Of a stretch of 64,000 bases of DNA, positions 33,674 to 44,955 are shown in pieces. Every line of letters begins with the position of its first letter. The first letter of the stretch is position 1. Made by a program: the position numbers and the translations under genes. This DNA is from Negativibacillus massiliensis (GTDB lineage Bacteria > Bacillota > Clostridia > Oscillospirales > Ruminococcaceae), in the NCBI RefSeq assembly GCF_900148495.1, contig NZ_FTRU01000008.1, forward strand, positions 930,001 to 994,000. The letters run 5' to 3'. A model generated the notes under the pieces. The model ran no database searches. It saw nothing but the letters and a program-made list of their open reading frames with translations, and had not been told where the DNA came from.

Positions 33674-34429
33674 TTATCCAAGGATCAGCATTTTCAGGAT
33701 TCCGCCCAGCTCCCGAACTGCGTAGGATGGGATGGTCAGAACCGGTGTCCTGCCCGAAATTGCCCTTGCATCCACACCATTTCGCATTCCATACATCCAG
33801 GCACGAAGCTGATGAAAGCCATCGGTACACAGGATAATATTTTGACTCAGATCTTCTTCTTTGACAAGCGCAAGCGAATACAGCAGGTTTGTCTCTGTAC
33901 TGGTCGAACGGTCTTCCTCATAGACCCGCTCTGCATCGATTCCATGCTCTACCAGAAACTTTTTCATCACATGTGCCTCGGTATAGCTTTCGTTGTCGCC
34001 CATTCCGCCGGATACCACACAATCCGCCTGCGGATTTTCAGCAAGATATTCCATCGCACACTCCAACCGACGGCGGAGCATCAGCGACGGTTCCTCGCCG
34101 TTTACCTTGCATCCCAGCACCACCACGGTCGCCTCACCGGTCTGCTGCGGCGGACGGCACCAAGCAAAATAGTTCCAGATCACCGCATGGGCAAACAACC
34201 CAGTCAGTGCGATGACACCCAGTGTTGTCAACATTCTTTGTTTCCTCCCTGTCTTTCGTTCCAGCAGCACCGTCAGCCAGAGAAATCCCCCCAGCAGACA
34301 CAGCAGCACCGAACCGATGTTGAACACCCCGATTGGAACTGCCGCCATTCCCATCAGGAATAAAACGGCGCCGCAGATCATAAAAAATTTCTGTCCAAAG
34401 CGCATTCTGTTATATTTCATCTTACTCAT
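33674..34429 (-). CDS. YdcF/SanA-like DUF218 membrane protein
   Basis: A 251-residue protein with three hydrophobic segments in the first 90 residues and a DUF218 (YdcF/SanA) domain after. The domain starts with VVVLGCKVNGEEPSLMLRRRLECAMEYL (about 99-126), then VVSGGMGDNESYTEA (about 139-153) and EDRSTSTETNL (about 175-185). In B. subtilis and E. coli such proteins are tied to vancomycin sensitivity and envelope integrity, but the reaction is unclear. The ATG follows AAAGG. Beyond its start is a 434-base region with the groE promoter. Confidence 0.82.
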   Translation of the reverse strand: MSKMKYNRMRFGQKFFMICGAVLFLMGMAAVPIGVFNIGSVLLCLLGGFLWLTVLLERKTGRKQRMLTTLGVIALTGLFAHAVIWNYFAWCRPPQQTGEATVVVLGCKVNGEEPSLMLRRRLECAMEYLAENPQADCVVSGGMGDNESYTEAHVMKKFLVEHGIDAERVYEEDRSTSTETNLLYSLALVKEEDLSQNIILCTDGFHQLRAWMYGMRNGVDARAISGRTPVLTIPSYAVRELGGILKMLILG

Positions 34430-35148
<719 letters not shown>

Positions 35149-35181
35149 TATTTTTCGATCTTTGACAGATTGTTTGACTAA

Positions 35182-36831
<1,650 letters not shown>

Positions 36832-36852
36832 TTAAAAATCATATTAGCTCTA

Positions 36853-36897
36853 TAAAAAACGCATCCGTATGTTATCAGCATACGGATGCGTTTTTGT
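36853..36897 (+). terminator. groESL terminator
   Basis: The inverted repeat AACGCATCCGTATG and CATACGGATGCGTT with a short loop is followed by T5. It is probably shared with the minus-strand gene that ends at 36931. Confidence 0.88.
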
Positions 36898-36930
36898 TTT
36901 GCTTTCAACAGTGCTACCCTGTTTTCTAAT

Positions 36931-37770
36931 TTAAATTCGGATAATACCACACCCAAATCCTAAATTTTCTTTGTCTTCTAATGCTATCCTTTGTAGAAAT
37001 GTAGATTTAGAAATCTTTGTTTTTCTATCTTCAAACAGATTTTCCATCGCCTGTTCTGAATCACTGCATTGGCCAATAATCTCAAACCGTTCTGCAAACT
37101 TCCTGATCTTCGAATACTCTGGAAGCTTCTCTATCATAGGAGGATACAACAGCCAGCTGTAACAGAGAAACGCCTGATAGTTCACCGTTGGAAAATGTTC
37201 TGCAAAAAACTGCTTTGCCTTCTCAAATGCTTCTTCCACCAAATCAGGACAAATATCCGAATTTCGCTGAATATGACAATTTATCACACGAACACCGCTT
37301 GGCAGCTCTTCTTTTACGGTTTTGGGGAACTGCATATAGTCTTCTCCAATTGTTTCTTTATCCAGATATATCATCTGAAATGGCTGAAACTGCAAAACAC
37401 CAATCTTAAATAGATTAACATTCATTATATGCCGAAACCAGATAACATCATCTTTTGATAAGCCAACTTTTCCGTTTTTTCTATAAAAGAAAGCTGCCCT
37501 TAATGAAACATCTCGAAACGTTTCAAAAATAATATCATCAGAAATTCCCAGCCGTTTATATTCTGTATACTTTTGACTGAGAAGATGGGTTAGTACAGTC
37601 AGCCTTGTTAAAGGCTGGTGATTACATAATGGAAAATGAAAGTCTGCTCCCCAATATGCTTTCCCTGCGATTCTTTTGATAACAGGATAGTCCTTCTTTC
37701 TTTTTCTCTGGAGTGCTTGTTCAATCACATCTTCGTACTGTAAGTGGGATAGCATCTCATGATAATCCAT
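36931..37770 (-). CDS. Acyltransferase-like protein of unknown function
   Basis: A 279-residue cytoplasmic protein of unproven function. The sequence resembles clostridial acyltransferase-domain proteins of the DUF5596 type: NCHIQRNSDICPDLVEEAFEKAKQFF (about 172-197) followed by YQAFLCYSWLLYPPMIEKLP (about 205-224) and SKIRKFAERFEI. No membrane segments or signal are seen. Lower GC than neighbouring genes and more A/T-ending codons suggest it may be acquired. GGAGG precedes the ATG. It is a single gene after the groESL terminator. Confidence 0.55.
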   Translation of the reverse strand: MDYHEMLSHLQYEDVIEQALQRKRKKDYPVIKRIAGKAYWGADFHFPLCNHQPLTRLTVLTHLLSQKYTEYKRLGISDDIIFETFRDVSLRAAFFYRKNGKVGLSKDDVIWFRHIMNVNLFKIGVLQFQPFQMIYLDKETIGEDYMQFPKTVKEELPSGVRVINCHIQRNSDICPDLVEEAFEKAKQFFAEHFPTVNYQAFLCYSWLLYPPMIEKLPEYSKIRKFAERFEIIGQCSDSEQAMENLFEDRKTKISKSTFLQRIALEDKENLGFGCGIIRI

Positions 37771-37817
37771 CTTTTGTCCTCCCCAAATCTCTCTCCACCT
37801 TTGTAAAGCCAGTTAGA

Positions 37818-38696
37818 TTATCCTTTCAGCTGCTCATACAAGCTGCGGTAGCGGTCGGAAAAGATGCTTCCCTTGCGCCAGATCATAGTGATATCGTGGC
37901 TCTCCTGAAAATCGCACAGCTCCATCTCCCGCAGCTTTCCGCTTTTGATGTCGTCCTCGACCGCTGCCTCGTACAAAAATCCGATGCCGCATCCCTTAAT
38001 CAGCATCTGCTTGCAGACGTTCATGTCGCCGACCTCAAATACCGAATGAAAATCCGACAAATCCAGATTCTGCCGGCTTAAGCTGCGCGTGATGATCTCC
38101 CGGTTACCAGAGCCGGATTCCCGCACAATCAGCGTTTCTCCCAGCAGATCGGAAATCTGCCGGGGCTTCTTTACAAACGGATAGTCCGGCGCGCATACCC
38201 CAACATAGCGCTCGGTCTTGTACAGCAGCGAGTCATAATCAGTCTTTCGGAAGTATCCTTCCAAAATTGCAAAGTCAATCTCCCCTGCATCCAGACGCTC
38301 GCACAGCTGCTGGCTGTTTTCCACCTGCATCGAGATCTGCGCATCGGGATATTTTTTCTGATATTCTGCCAGCGGCCCTGGAATCAGGTACATTCCTACC
38401 GTTGGCGTCACTCCGAAGGAAAGATCGTTTTCGGTTTGGCGGATCTGCCGTATCTTCCTGCGCAGATAGGTCTCGTCCTGCTTCATGGTAATTGCTGCAC
38501 TGCGCAGCAGCTCACCGGACTTTGTCAGCGAAAGCTGTTTGTTCTCATAACAGAACAGCTTTGCCTGATATTGCTCCTCCAGCCAGCGAATGTGCTGCGA
38601 AACTGCCGGCTGTGTGAGGTTTAACTCCTGTGCCGCTCTGGTGTAGTTCATAAAGCGGCAAACCTCCAAAAAGGTATCGATACGAAAATCCAGCAT
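37818..38696 (-). CDS. LysR-family transcriptional regulator
   Basis: A 292-residue LysR regulator with an N-terminal winged helix (FLEVCRFMNYTRAAQELNLTQPAVSQHIRWLE, about 7-38) and a periplasmic-binding-like sensor domain starting at about 85 with SFGVTPTVGMYLIP. The ATG at 38696 is used, with GGGGTG six bases upstream; an ATG 18 bases earlier is possible. It is divergent from two chromate-transporter genes, and a perfect TTATTAT-AAC-ATAATAA palindrome lies between them. So it likely controls them. Confidence 0.88.
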   Translation of the reverse strand: MLDFRIDTFLEVCRFMNYTRAAQELNLTQPAVSQHIRWLEEQYQAKLFCYENKQLSLTKSGELLRSAAITMKQDETYLRRKIRQIRQTENDLSFGVTPTVGMYLIPGPLAEYQKKYPDAQISMQVENSQQLCERLDAGEIDFAILEGYFRKTDYDSLLYKTERYVGVCAPDYPFVKKPRQISDLLGETLIVRESGSGNREIITRSLSRQNLDLSDFHSVFEVGDMNVCKQMLIKGCGIGFLYEAAVEDDIKSGKLREMELCDFQESHDITMIWRKGSIFSDRYRSLYEQLKG

Positions 38697-38714
38697 CCTC
38701 TCACCCCAATTCAT

Positions 38715-38825
38715 AAGATATATTTATTATAACATAATAATAAATCATTTTTCATTATTGATTTTTTATGATATTCTAGATGAGGATTTAGAACAGATTA
38801 CAAAAATGCAAAGGAGAGAATCCTC
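38715..38825. promoter_or_regulatory. LysR/chromate-transporter intergenic operator
   Basis: The palindrome TTATTAT (38724-38730), AAC, ATAATAA (38734-38740) fits the T-N11-A half-sites bound by LysR proteins. It lies 27 bases before the LysR start and 86 before the first transporter gene. Confidence 0.5.
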
Positions 38826-39473
38826 ATGAAAGAAAACAAGAGATCCGCACAGACCCTTTGGCAGCTTTTTAAAGCAACCTTCCTGCTCAGCGCCTTCACC
38901 TTCGGCGGCGGTTTTGTCATCGTGTCGCTGATGAAGAAAAAATTTGTAGAAGAATTAAAGTGGCTGGACGAATCGGAGATGCTGGACATCACCGCAATCG
39001 CACAGTCCTCCCCCGGTCCGATTCCGATTAACGCTTCGGTCATTCTCGGCTACCGGATGTGCGGCATCCCGGGTTCTCTGATTGCGATTCTGGGCACCGC
39101 CCTTCCTCCAATGATTATCATTTCGGTCATCTCCTATTTTTATGTACAATTCCGCAGCAACCAGATCATCGCGACTGCGCTGCAGGTTATGCGCGCTGGC
39201 GTTGCGGCAGTCATCTTTGACGTGGTATGGAACCTCGCCAGAAATGTAATCCACACCCGCCGCGCACTTTACATTCTTCTGATGGTCGGCTGTTTTGTTG
39301 CAAAGGTCTTCTTCGGTGTCGAGGCTATGATCATCATTCTGGGCTGTCTTGCTGTTGGAATTCTCGACCTCGTATTCCAGCTCAAAGCTGAACGCAGCAC
39401 AGGACATTCCGCATCCTGCAGCAAAGATCATGAAGCTGCAGCCGTTACAAGCGATACTGTCAAGGAGGCATAA
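38826..39473 (+). CDS. Chromate transporter family protein (first half)
   Basis: A 215-residue membrane protein of the CHR family (short-chain form of ChrA). It has FGGGFVIVSLM near residue 26 and QSSPGPIPINAS near 61, which are the family's conserved motifs, and about six TM segments. It is paired with a second half-length protein starting three bases after its stop, as is typical of clostridial two-gene CHR systems that act as heterodimers. Chromate export is the name of the family, and the natural substrate (sulfate-like anion?) is unclear. GGAG is placed before the ATG. The C-terminal tail is charged and His/Lys-containing. Confidence 0.87.
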   Translation: MKENKRSAQTLWQLFKATFLLSAFTFGGGFVIVSLMKKKFVEELKWLDESEMLDITAIAQSSPGPIPINASVILGYRMCGIPGSLIAILGTALPPMIIISVISYFYVQFRSNQIIATALQVMRAGVAAVIFDVVWNLARNVIHTRRALYILLMVGCFVAKVFFGVEAMIIILGCLAVGILDLVFQLKAERSTGHSASCSKDHEAAAVTSDTVKEA

Positions 39474-39476
39474 GAG

Positions 39477-40055
39477 ATGAGCGTATTATTTCAGTTATTT
39501 TTTGCATTCATTCAGGTTGGTCTGTTCAGTGTAGGCGGCGGATATGCAGCAATTCCGCTGATTCAGAACCAGATTGTCGACATCCACAAGCTGATGACCC
39601 TCGGAGAATTTACCGACCTCATCACCATCGCGGAGATGACCCCGGGACCGATCTCCATTAACTCTGCAACCTTTGTCGGCACCCGTCTGGCAGGTATTCC
39701 AGGTGCAGTGCTCTGTACCCTCGGATGTATCATCCCATCCTTTATCATCTGTCTGACACTGGCTCATTTTTACTATAAGTACCGCAACTTCAGCGGCGTG
39801 CAGACCGTTCTTTCCGCTCTGCGCCCTGCAGTTGTCGCACTGATTGCCTCCGCCGGACTTTCCATCCTGCTGCTGGGACTTTTCATGTCCGACCTGTCCG
39901 GCATTACCCTTGCAAACTTCCGTCCAATCGAGACCTGCCTGTTTATCGGCGGATTCTTCCTTCTGCGAAAATACCGCGTCAACGCTATCGCCATCATCTT
40001 TGGTACCGGTGTGGTGGGCACCCTTGCTTATTCCCTGCTCGGTATGGTCGCTTAA
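39477..40055 (+). CDS. Chromate transporter family protein (second half)
   Basis: A 192-residue partner of the previous gene. It has the same fold with SVGGGYAAIPLIQNQ near residue 17 and EMTPGPISINSATFVGTRLAG near 51, again the CHR signature motifs. It is almost entirely hydrophobic after these. The start overlaps the upstream operon with GAG close to it. It ends just before a terminator. Confidence 0.87.
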   Translation: MSVLFQLFFAFIQVGLFSVGGGYAAIPLIQNQIVDIHKLMTLGEFTDLITIAEMTPGPISINSATFVGTRLAGIPGAVLCTLGCIIPSFIICLTLAHFYYKYRNFSGVQTVLSALRPAVVALIASAGLSILLLGLFMSDLSGITLANFRPIETCLFIGGFFLLRKYRVNAIAIIFGTGVVGTLAYSLLGMVA

Positions 40056-40063
40056 AAACCCTT

Positions 40064-40104
40064 TATCAAAAAAGCTCTCCTCTTTTAGGAGAGCTTTTTT
40101 ATTT
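40064..40104 (+). terminator. Bidirectional terminator after the CHR pair
   Basis: AAAGCTCTCCT (40071-40081) and AGGAGAGCTTT (40087-40097) followed by T-run. It also lies next to the stop of the minus-strand ABC gene (40113). Confidence 0.88.
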
Positions 40105-40112
40105 TACTTAAC

Positions 40113-41714
40113 TTAAATTTCATAAACCCGGGTCAGCTGTTTTCGGATGCTGTCGCGCAGGTTATGGGTGATGACGATGACACACAGCTCCTTTCGGTTC
40201 ATCAGGTTCTGCTCGATGTCCAGCGCATTTTCTTCGTCAAGTGCTGAGGTTCCCTCATCGAGCACCATATAGCACACCTTGCGGATCAGTCCTCTTGCTA
40301 ATGCGATTCTCTGCCGCTGTCCGCCCGAAAGGTTCTTGCCGTTTTCCAAAATGATGCTGTCCAATCCGTTTGGCAACGAGTTTACAAGCTCCTGCAGCCT
40401 GCACGCCTTGATGACCGACCAAATTTCCTGCTCGGAGTAATGTTGTCCCAGCGTGATGTTAAACCGCAGACTGTCCTGAAACAGATAGACCTGTTGGTCG
40501 ACGTAGCCGATTTGCTCATAAAGGCTGCTGACATCTGCCTGCCGCTGCTCGATGCCATCATAGCAGATGCGCCCTTCATATCGGGGAAGCAGCCCCAGCA
40601 AAAGCTTCATCACAGTGGTTTTTCCGCTGCCGCTCTCGCCGCAGACGGCATATTTTCCACCCGATACAAAGGAAAAATCCCGCTCGGTTAAAATCTGCTT
40701 TTCTCCATAGGCAAAGGAAAGATTCTGCATGGTAATTTCATCGATCGGCTTGTTGATTTCCGCTCCCTCGTTTTTTACGACAGACAGCTCAAACTTTTCC
40801 CAGAGGGGCTTTGTCGAGCGAATGGAAACCACCGCTTTGACCGCGTCACCAATTCCGTTAAAGAACTGTCCGCAGAGGTTTCCCACTGCAAAGATAATGC
40901 CGATGGGCGCGGCTCCAGTGATTGCCGCAAAGGTGGCAACCAGCGTCAGCACGATCTGGTTATTGCAGCTTACAAGTGACAGCAAATTCTGCACCGTACA
41001 GACGGTTCGGTTGCTCAAAAAGATCTGCTGTTCTGCTTTGTCGGAAGAAACGGCGATGCGCTCCACAACTTTCTGCCGCAGATTGCTCAGATAAAAGATT
41101 CCTGTTCCCATGATGGTATCCTTGTAAGCTTCCACGCTCTGCTCCATCGCCTGAGAGCGCCGCTGGGTCGCCCGCTCCATTGCTTTGTTCATCAGCTGTG
41201 GGACGGTAAACTGAATCACAAACAAAATCAGCGCCGCTACACCCAGATACCAGCTGCTCATACTCATCACCACAAAGGCAAAAAGAGCAGAAAAACCTCT
41301 GCGGATTCCCTGAAACAGCTGTTCAAAGGCGTTTGTGTACAGCTGATCGACATCGTTTCCCAACCAGGAAACATAGGCGCCGGAATCCTTCTGATAAAAC
41401 TCCTCATAGGAAAGGGACGCAAGCTTTTGGGAAGCCATTTTGCGCAGATCATTTTTGATTCTGCGCTGCATCCATGCAAGGGATAAATCCCCCAGGTATT
41501 CGGTAAGGATACACAGTCCAAACATTCCTACGGAGCCAAGTGATGCCAAAATCAGCTGACGCACGCGGTCACCCTGCGCTTCATAGGCATTGAGAATCCA
41601 GCTGAGCGAGTACCCCGCAGCAACTGCAAAAATCGCTGAAATCACCATCACAAATCCGATTCCGGTGAGCATGTTTCTGTTCTTCCGTAAGATATCCCGA
41701 TATCCTTTCATCAT
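40113..41714 (-). CDS. ABC exporter half-transporter (TMD-NBD fusion)
   Basis: A 533-residue ABC exporter of the type with an N-terminal membrane domain (about 1-300, six TM helices) and C-terminal ATPase. Walker A is CGESGSGKTT (about 359), then the signature LSGGQRQRIALARG (about 453) and a D-loop YMVLDEGTSALDEEN (about 473). Family members export lipids, drugs or peptides; the cargo is unknown. There is no peptidase (C39) domain. The start ATG overlaps the stop of the upstream regulator (ATGA at 41711-41714), so the two proteins are made together. Confidence 0.87.
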   Translation of the reverse strand: MMKGYRDILRKNRNMLTGIGFVMVISAIFAVAAGYSLSWILNAYEAQGDRVRQLILASLGSVGMFGLCILTEYLGDLSLAWMQRRIKNDLRKMASQKLASLSYEEFYQKDSGAYVSWLGNDVDQLYTNAFEQLFQGIRRGFSALFAFVVMSMSSWYLGVAALILFVIQFTVPQLMNKAMERATQRRSQAMEQSVEAYKDTIMGTGIFYLSNLRQKVVERIAVSSDKAEQQIFLSNRTVCTVQNLLSLVSCNNQIVLTLVATFAAITGAAPIGIIFAVGNLCGQFFNGIGDAVKAVVSIRSTKPLWEKFELSVVKNEGAEINKPIDEITMQNLSFAYGEKQILTERDFSFVSGGKYAVCGESGSGKTTVMKLLLGLLPRYEGRICYDGIEQRQADVSSLYEQIGYVDQQVYLFQDSLRFNITLGQHYSEQEIWSVIKACRLQELVNSLPNGLDSIILENGKNLSGGQRQRIALARGLIRKVCYMVLDEGTSALDEENALDIEQNLMNRKELCVIVITHNLRDSIRKQLTRVYEI

Positions 41715-42850
41715 TCCCCACTCCTTCCAAGGGTATATTCTCCCAGTGCTCCCGCCTTTACTTCCTCGTCCACCTGACGGGAGACCTCTTCAAACATCGC
41801 ATAAAGCTCCGGCTGTTCCTCCCTTGTGTCCCGATGCAGTCTGGTCTTGAGATACTCTGTACCGCCTGCGCCGTAATCCAGTAGGTGCCGTCCTTCCAGC
41901 CGACCCTCAAAAAACCGGCAGGTCACCACTTGTTCTATCGGTGTCATGTCATACGCCCTTGCCAGACGATGAGCTTTGAGCAGATATTCCTTTGCCCGTT
42001 CCCTGTCTCCGGCATCCAGAAAAAATTCTCCCAATGAGGAAAGGATGGTAATAACCGCCATATCTGTTTCACAAAAACCCTTATCCGGACGCACCGTTTC
42101 CAGTGTATTGATCATCCATCGCATACATTCCCCTGCTTTTTCCAACTGCATTTTTCCGTAATAGATGCTCGCCAGAGCAACCATTGTTTCCGAAAGCTCC
42201 TCAGTCAGCTGGCGGAAAGCTTTCTGCGCATACGGCATTGCTTCCTCGTGCCGCTTCATAATGTCGCTCAGTGCTTGTGCAATGCGGGCGTTATTGACAC
42301 CGTTTACATTGTTTTCCCGGTAAATTTTTACCGCCTGCTCCGGCTGCCTGCTGTATAGATAGGAGTCCCCCAGCTTGTTTTTAAGCGTCCATAAGCTCAG
42401 CTCCGGATCGGTGTTCTGACTAAACAGCTCAATCGCATGACAAAGCAGCTCCTGTCCCCGGTAAACATGACTTTTATCATTCTCCGCCCCCACATCCAGA
42501 TGAATCATTGCCAGCTGATAGACCAGCTGAAAATGGTTTGGATAGCGCCTAAGCTCCTTTTCTCCCAGCCTGATTGCCTGTTCATAGTCGCGCTGCTGCC
42601 GCAGCTTCTTTAATCTCTCCAGCGTTTGTTCAAGCGAGCTGTTCTGCCACTGATATCCCAGCAAGGCATCCACCGATACCGCAAAAAAATGCGCCAGCTC
42701 CATAATCATCGATAGATCCGGCGTGGTCGCGCCGCTCTCCCACTTGGAAACCGCTCCGACCGTCACATCCAGACATTCGGCAAGCTGTTCCTGGGTCATC
42801 CTTTTTTCCTTCCGCAAAGCACGGATATTTTCGGCAAGTTTTCCTTCCAT
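41711..42850 (-). CDS. XRE-family regulator with TPR domain
   Basis: A 379-residue regulator. The first 65 residues form a Cro/C1 HTH (ENIRALRKEKRMTQEQLAECLDVTVGAVSKWESG, about 6-40) followed by a long helical TPR-like region (about 80-360: repeats such as ALSDIMKRHEEAMPYAQKAF and YGKMQLEKAGECMRWM). This is the layout of Rgg/PlcR-like peptide-sensing regulators, but no peptide gene is seen nearby. ATG at 42850 has AAAGGAG nine bases upstream; the longer frame begins without a site. It overlaps the ABC gene by ATGA and is likely its regulator. Confidence 0.82.
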   Translation of the reverse strand: MEGKLAENIRALRKEKRMTQEQLAECLDVTVGAVSKWESGATTPDLSMIMELAHFFAVSVDALLGYQWQNSSLEQTLERLKKLRQQRDYEQAIRLGEKELRRYPNHFQLVYQLAMIHLDVGAENDKSHVYRGQELLCHAIELFSQNTDPELSLWTLKNKLGDSYLYSRQPEQAVKIYRENNVNGVNNARIAQALSDIMKRHEEAMPYAQKAFRQLTEELSETMVALASIYYGKMQLEKAGECMRWMINTLETVRPDKGFCETDMAVITILSSLGEFFLDAGDRERAKEYLLKAHRLARAYDMTPIEQVVTCRFFEGRLEGRHLLDYGAGGTEYLKTRLHRDTREEQPELYAMFEEVSRQVDEEVKAGALGEYTLGRSGE

Positions 42851-42947
42851 TTTCCGTTTCTCCTTTCGCTTTTTCCTTCTGGACTTATCATACCATCCGA
42901 CTTTCTTTTTTAGAAGGGAACAGCTATACAATTTGGAAAGTTTTTAT

Positions 42948-42962
42948 TTTCCTATCAGGAAA
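42948..42962. promoter_or_regulatory. Palindromic operator upstream of the XRE-TPR gene
   Basis: TTTCCT-ATC-AGGAAA is a perfect 6-3-6 palindrome about 100 bases before the regulator's start; TTTCC occurs again near 42935. It may be the regulator's own binding site. Confidence 0.4.
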
Positions 42963-42976
42963 GTCCATGCAAAAAG

Positions 42977-43012
42977 AACAGGGCGAAAGCTCTCATATAC
43001 TTTCGCCCTGTT
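42977..43012 (-). terminator. Terminator of the MarR-MATE unit
   Basis: AACAGGGCGAAAG (42977-42989) and CTTTCGCCCTGTT (43000-43012) form a 13-bp stem, followed on the minus strand by CTTTTTG. Confidence 0.85.
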
Positions 43013-43015
43013 TGC

Positions 43016-44383
43016 TTAAGAAACAACATCTGCCTGTTCTTTTAAAATCGAAAACTCCTTTTTGACCAGCAAAACCGATACGACAAATGCGATAAAATCT
43101 GCAATTGGTCCTGCAAGCAATACACCAAAGATCCCCAGCCACAGCGGCAGAATCAGGATCAGCGGAATCAGGAAAAATACCTGTCTGGTCAAAGACAGCA
43201 GCAATCCTTTGAGTGCCTTTCCAATCGCGGTGAAAAAGCTGGAAGAAAGCACCTGTACCCCGTTAACGATCACCATGAACAAAAATGTCCTCATGAACAA
43301 AACCGCAAAATCAAAGTAAAGTTCCTCCCCACTTCCAAAGATAGAGATGATGGGGCGCGGGAACAACTGGAACAACAAGAATCCAACTGCAGAAATAACA
43401 AAATTCCAGCGTATTGCCAGCAGATATGCCTGCTTTACCCGATCATACTTGCGTGCACCGTAGTTAAATCCGATAATCGGCTGAACCCCCTGCGAGATTC
43501 CTACAATGATGGAAAGCAGGATTGCGTTTGTTTTCATCACAATTCCGCAGGCAGCCAGCGGGATATCCTCCCCATAAACAGACATTGCTCCGTAGTAGGT
43601 CAGCGAGTTGTTCAATACAACCTGAACAATCGTAATAGCAATCTGGTTGACACTGCTGCTGATACCCATGGAAAGGGTGTGCAGACCATCCCTCCAGTCA
43701 GGACGGAAACATTCCTTTTCCAACGTGATGGTTCGGAATGCCCACAGGTAACGTATTGCCAGCAGGAAGGACAGAATTTGTCCCAGAATGGTCGCAAGCG
43801 CGGCGCCAAACATTCCCCACTGAAAAACAAAGATAAAGATAGGGTCCAGAATGGTGTTGACCACTGCGCCTGCCACCATACAGATCATGGAGTATTTCGG
43901 GCTGCCATCCGCACGAATCAGATTGCTGATACCGTTTGTCAAAATCAAAAACGGCATACCAATTAAAATAATGCTCGCATAACTCTGTGCATACGGCATA
44001 ACCTCTGTGGTCGCACCAAAGATGCGCAGCATCGGTGTCAGCAGTACTTCTCCCAACACCAGATACAAAATTCCTGCCAGAACCATCAGCGTTACACCAT
44101 TTCCCGCGATCTTTGCCGCCTGATCGGTGTCTCCCCTGCCAAGACAGATGGAAAAACGTGAAGCGCTTCCAATTCCAATCAGCAATGAGATGGCAAGACA
44201 GATGGTGGACAACGGGTAGGACACGTTGGTCGCTGCATTACCCAGATAACCGACACCCTGCCCGATAAATACCTGATCGACGATATTGTATAAGGAACTT
44301 ACCAGCGTTGCTGTAATGCTTGGAACTGCAAAGCTCCGCAACAATTTGGATATCTTTTCATAACCCAAAGGATTTTCATTCAT
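43016..44383 (-). CDS. MATE family efflux transporter (1)
   Basis: A 455-residue MatE (NorM/DinF type) drug/Na+ antiporter with 12 hydrophobic helices. Conserved motifs include VPSITATLVSSLYNIVDQVF at the start (residues 16-35), GYLGNAATNVSYPLS (about 42) and NTILDPIFIFVFQWG (about 167), repeated in the second half (QPIIGFNYGARKYDR about 288). The start ATG at 44383 has GGGAG nine bases upstream. It overlaps the end of the MarR gene by 8 bases, so they are coupled. Confidence 0.9.
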   Translation of the reverse strand: MNENPLGYEKISKLLRSFAVPSITATLVSSLYNIVDQVFIGQGVGYLGNAATNVSYPLSTICLAISLLIGIGSASRFSICLGRGDTDQAAKIAGNGVTLMVLAGILYLVLGEVLLTPMLRIFGATTEVMPYAQSYASIILIGMPFLILTNGISNLIRADGSPKYSMICMVAGAVVNTILDPIFIFVFQWGMFGAALATILGQILSFLLAIRYLWAFRTITLEKECFRPDWRDGLHTLSMGISSSVNQIAITIVQVVLNNSLTYYGAMSVYGEDIPLAACGIVMKTNAILLSIIVGISQGVQPIIGFNYGARKYDRVKQAYLLAIRWNFVISAVGFLLFQLFPRPIISIFGSGEELYFDFAVLFMRTFLFMVIVNGVQVLSSSFFTAIGKALKGLLLSLTRQVFFLIPLILILPLWLGIFGVLLAGPIADFIAFVVSVLLVKKEFSILKEQADVVS

Positions 44384-44825
44384 CAAACTCGTCTCCCTTA
44401 CGCTCTACATCCAGTTTTCCGGCAATTTGTTTGCCTGCTCGAATCAATACATCCGCAAAAATTTTCTGTTCTTCCTCGCCGATTTCTTCCATCAGCATTG
44501 ATTCTGTCCGGTCGCAGATTTCCTGAACCTGTCCGGCAATCGCCAAAGCTTTCTCGGTCGGATAAAGACGACAGGTTCGTTTGTCTTTTTCATACAATGT
44601 TCTGGTCAAAAAGCCCTTCTTTTCCAGTGCCAACACTGTTCGGACAACGTTGCTTGGATGAACATAAAAGCTTTCCAGCAAGGAATCCTGTAAAATTCCG
44701 GGATTCTCGCAGATCTTTAATAGGTACATATGCTGGCTGCTGTTGATTCCCAGCGGAGCAAACTGATTATCCAGATATACTTTGGTAAAACGGTCAGCGA
44801 CTGAAATCCATTTTAACAGTTTCAT
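44376..44825 (-). CDS. MarR-family transcriptional regulator
   Basis: A 149-residue winged-helix regulator. The DNA-binding region is QHMYLLKICENPGILQDSLLESFYVHPSNVVRTVLALEKKGFLTR (split across the helices, about 31-75) and ends with an interleaved helix pair rich in Glu. MarR proteins repress efflux genes and respond to phenolic or antibiotic ligands. It is first in a unit with a MATE exporter. ATG at 44825 follows GGGGG by ten bases. Confidence 0.88.
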   Translation of the reverse strand: MKLLKWISVADRFTKVYLDNQFAPLGINSSQHMYLLKICENPGILQDSLLESFYVHPSNVVRTVLALEKKGFLTRTLYEKDKRTCRLYPTEKALAIAGQVQEICDRTESMLMEEIGEEEQKIFADVLIRAGKQIAGKLDVERKGDEFDE

Positions 44826-44899
44826 TTTCGTGTTTCCCCCTTTTCTTCTCTTCAAGAAATTACTATATCACAAAATGCGTGCGCACGCAATAATATCTT

Positions 44900-44948
44900 G
44901 AAAGAAAAAGCAGCAGAACAAAATAGTCTGCCGCTTTTTCTTTCAAGA
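44900..44948 (-). terminator. Terminator of the CMP-kinase-like/MATE unit
   Basis: AAAGAAAAAGC with GCAGA on the left and TCTGC with GCTTTTTCTTT on the right form an AT/GC stem around a seven-base loop. It is adjacent to the stop at 44956. Confidence 0.7.
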
Positions 44949-44955
44949 GGATACC

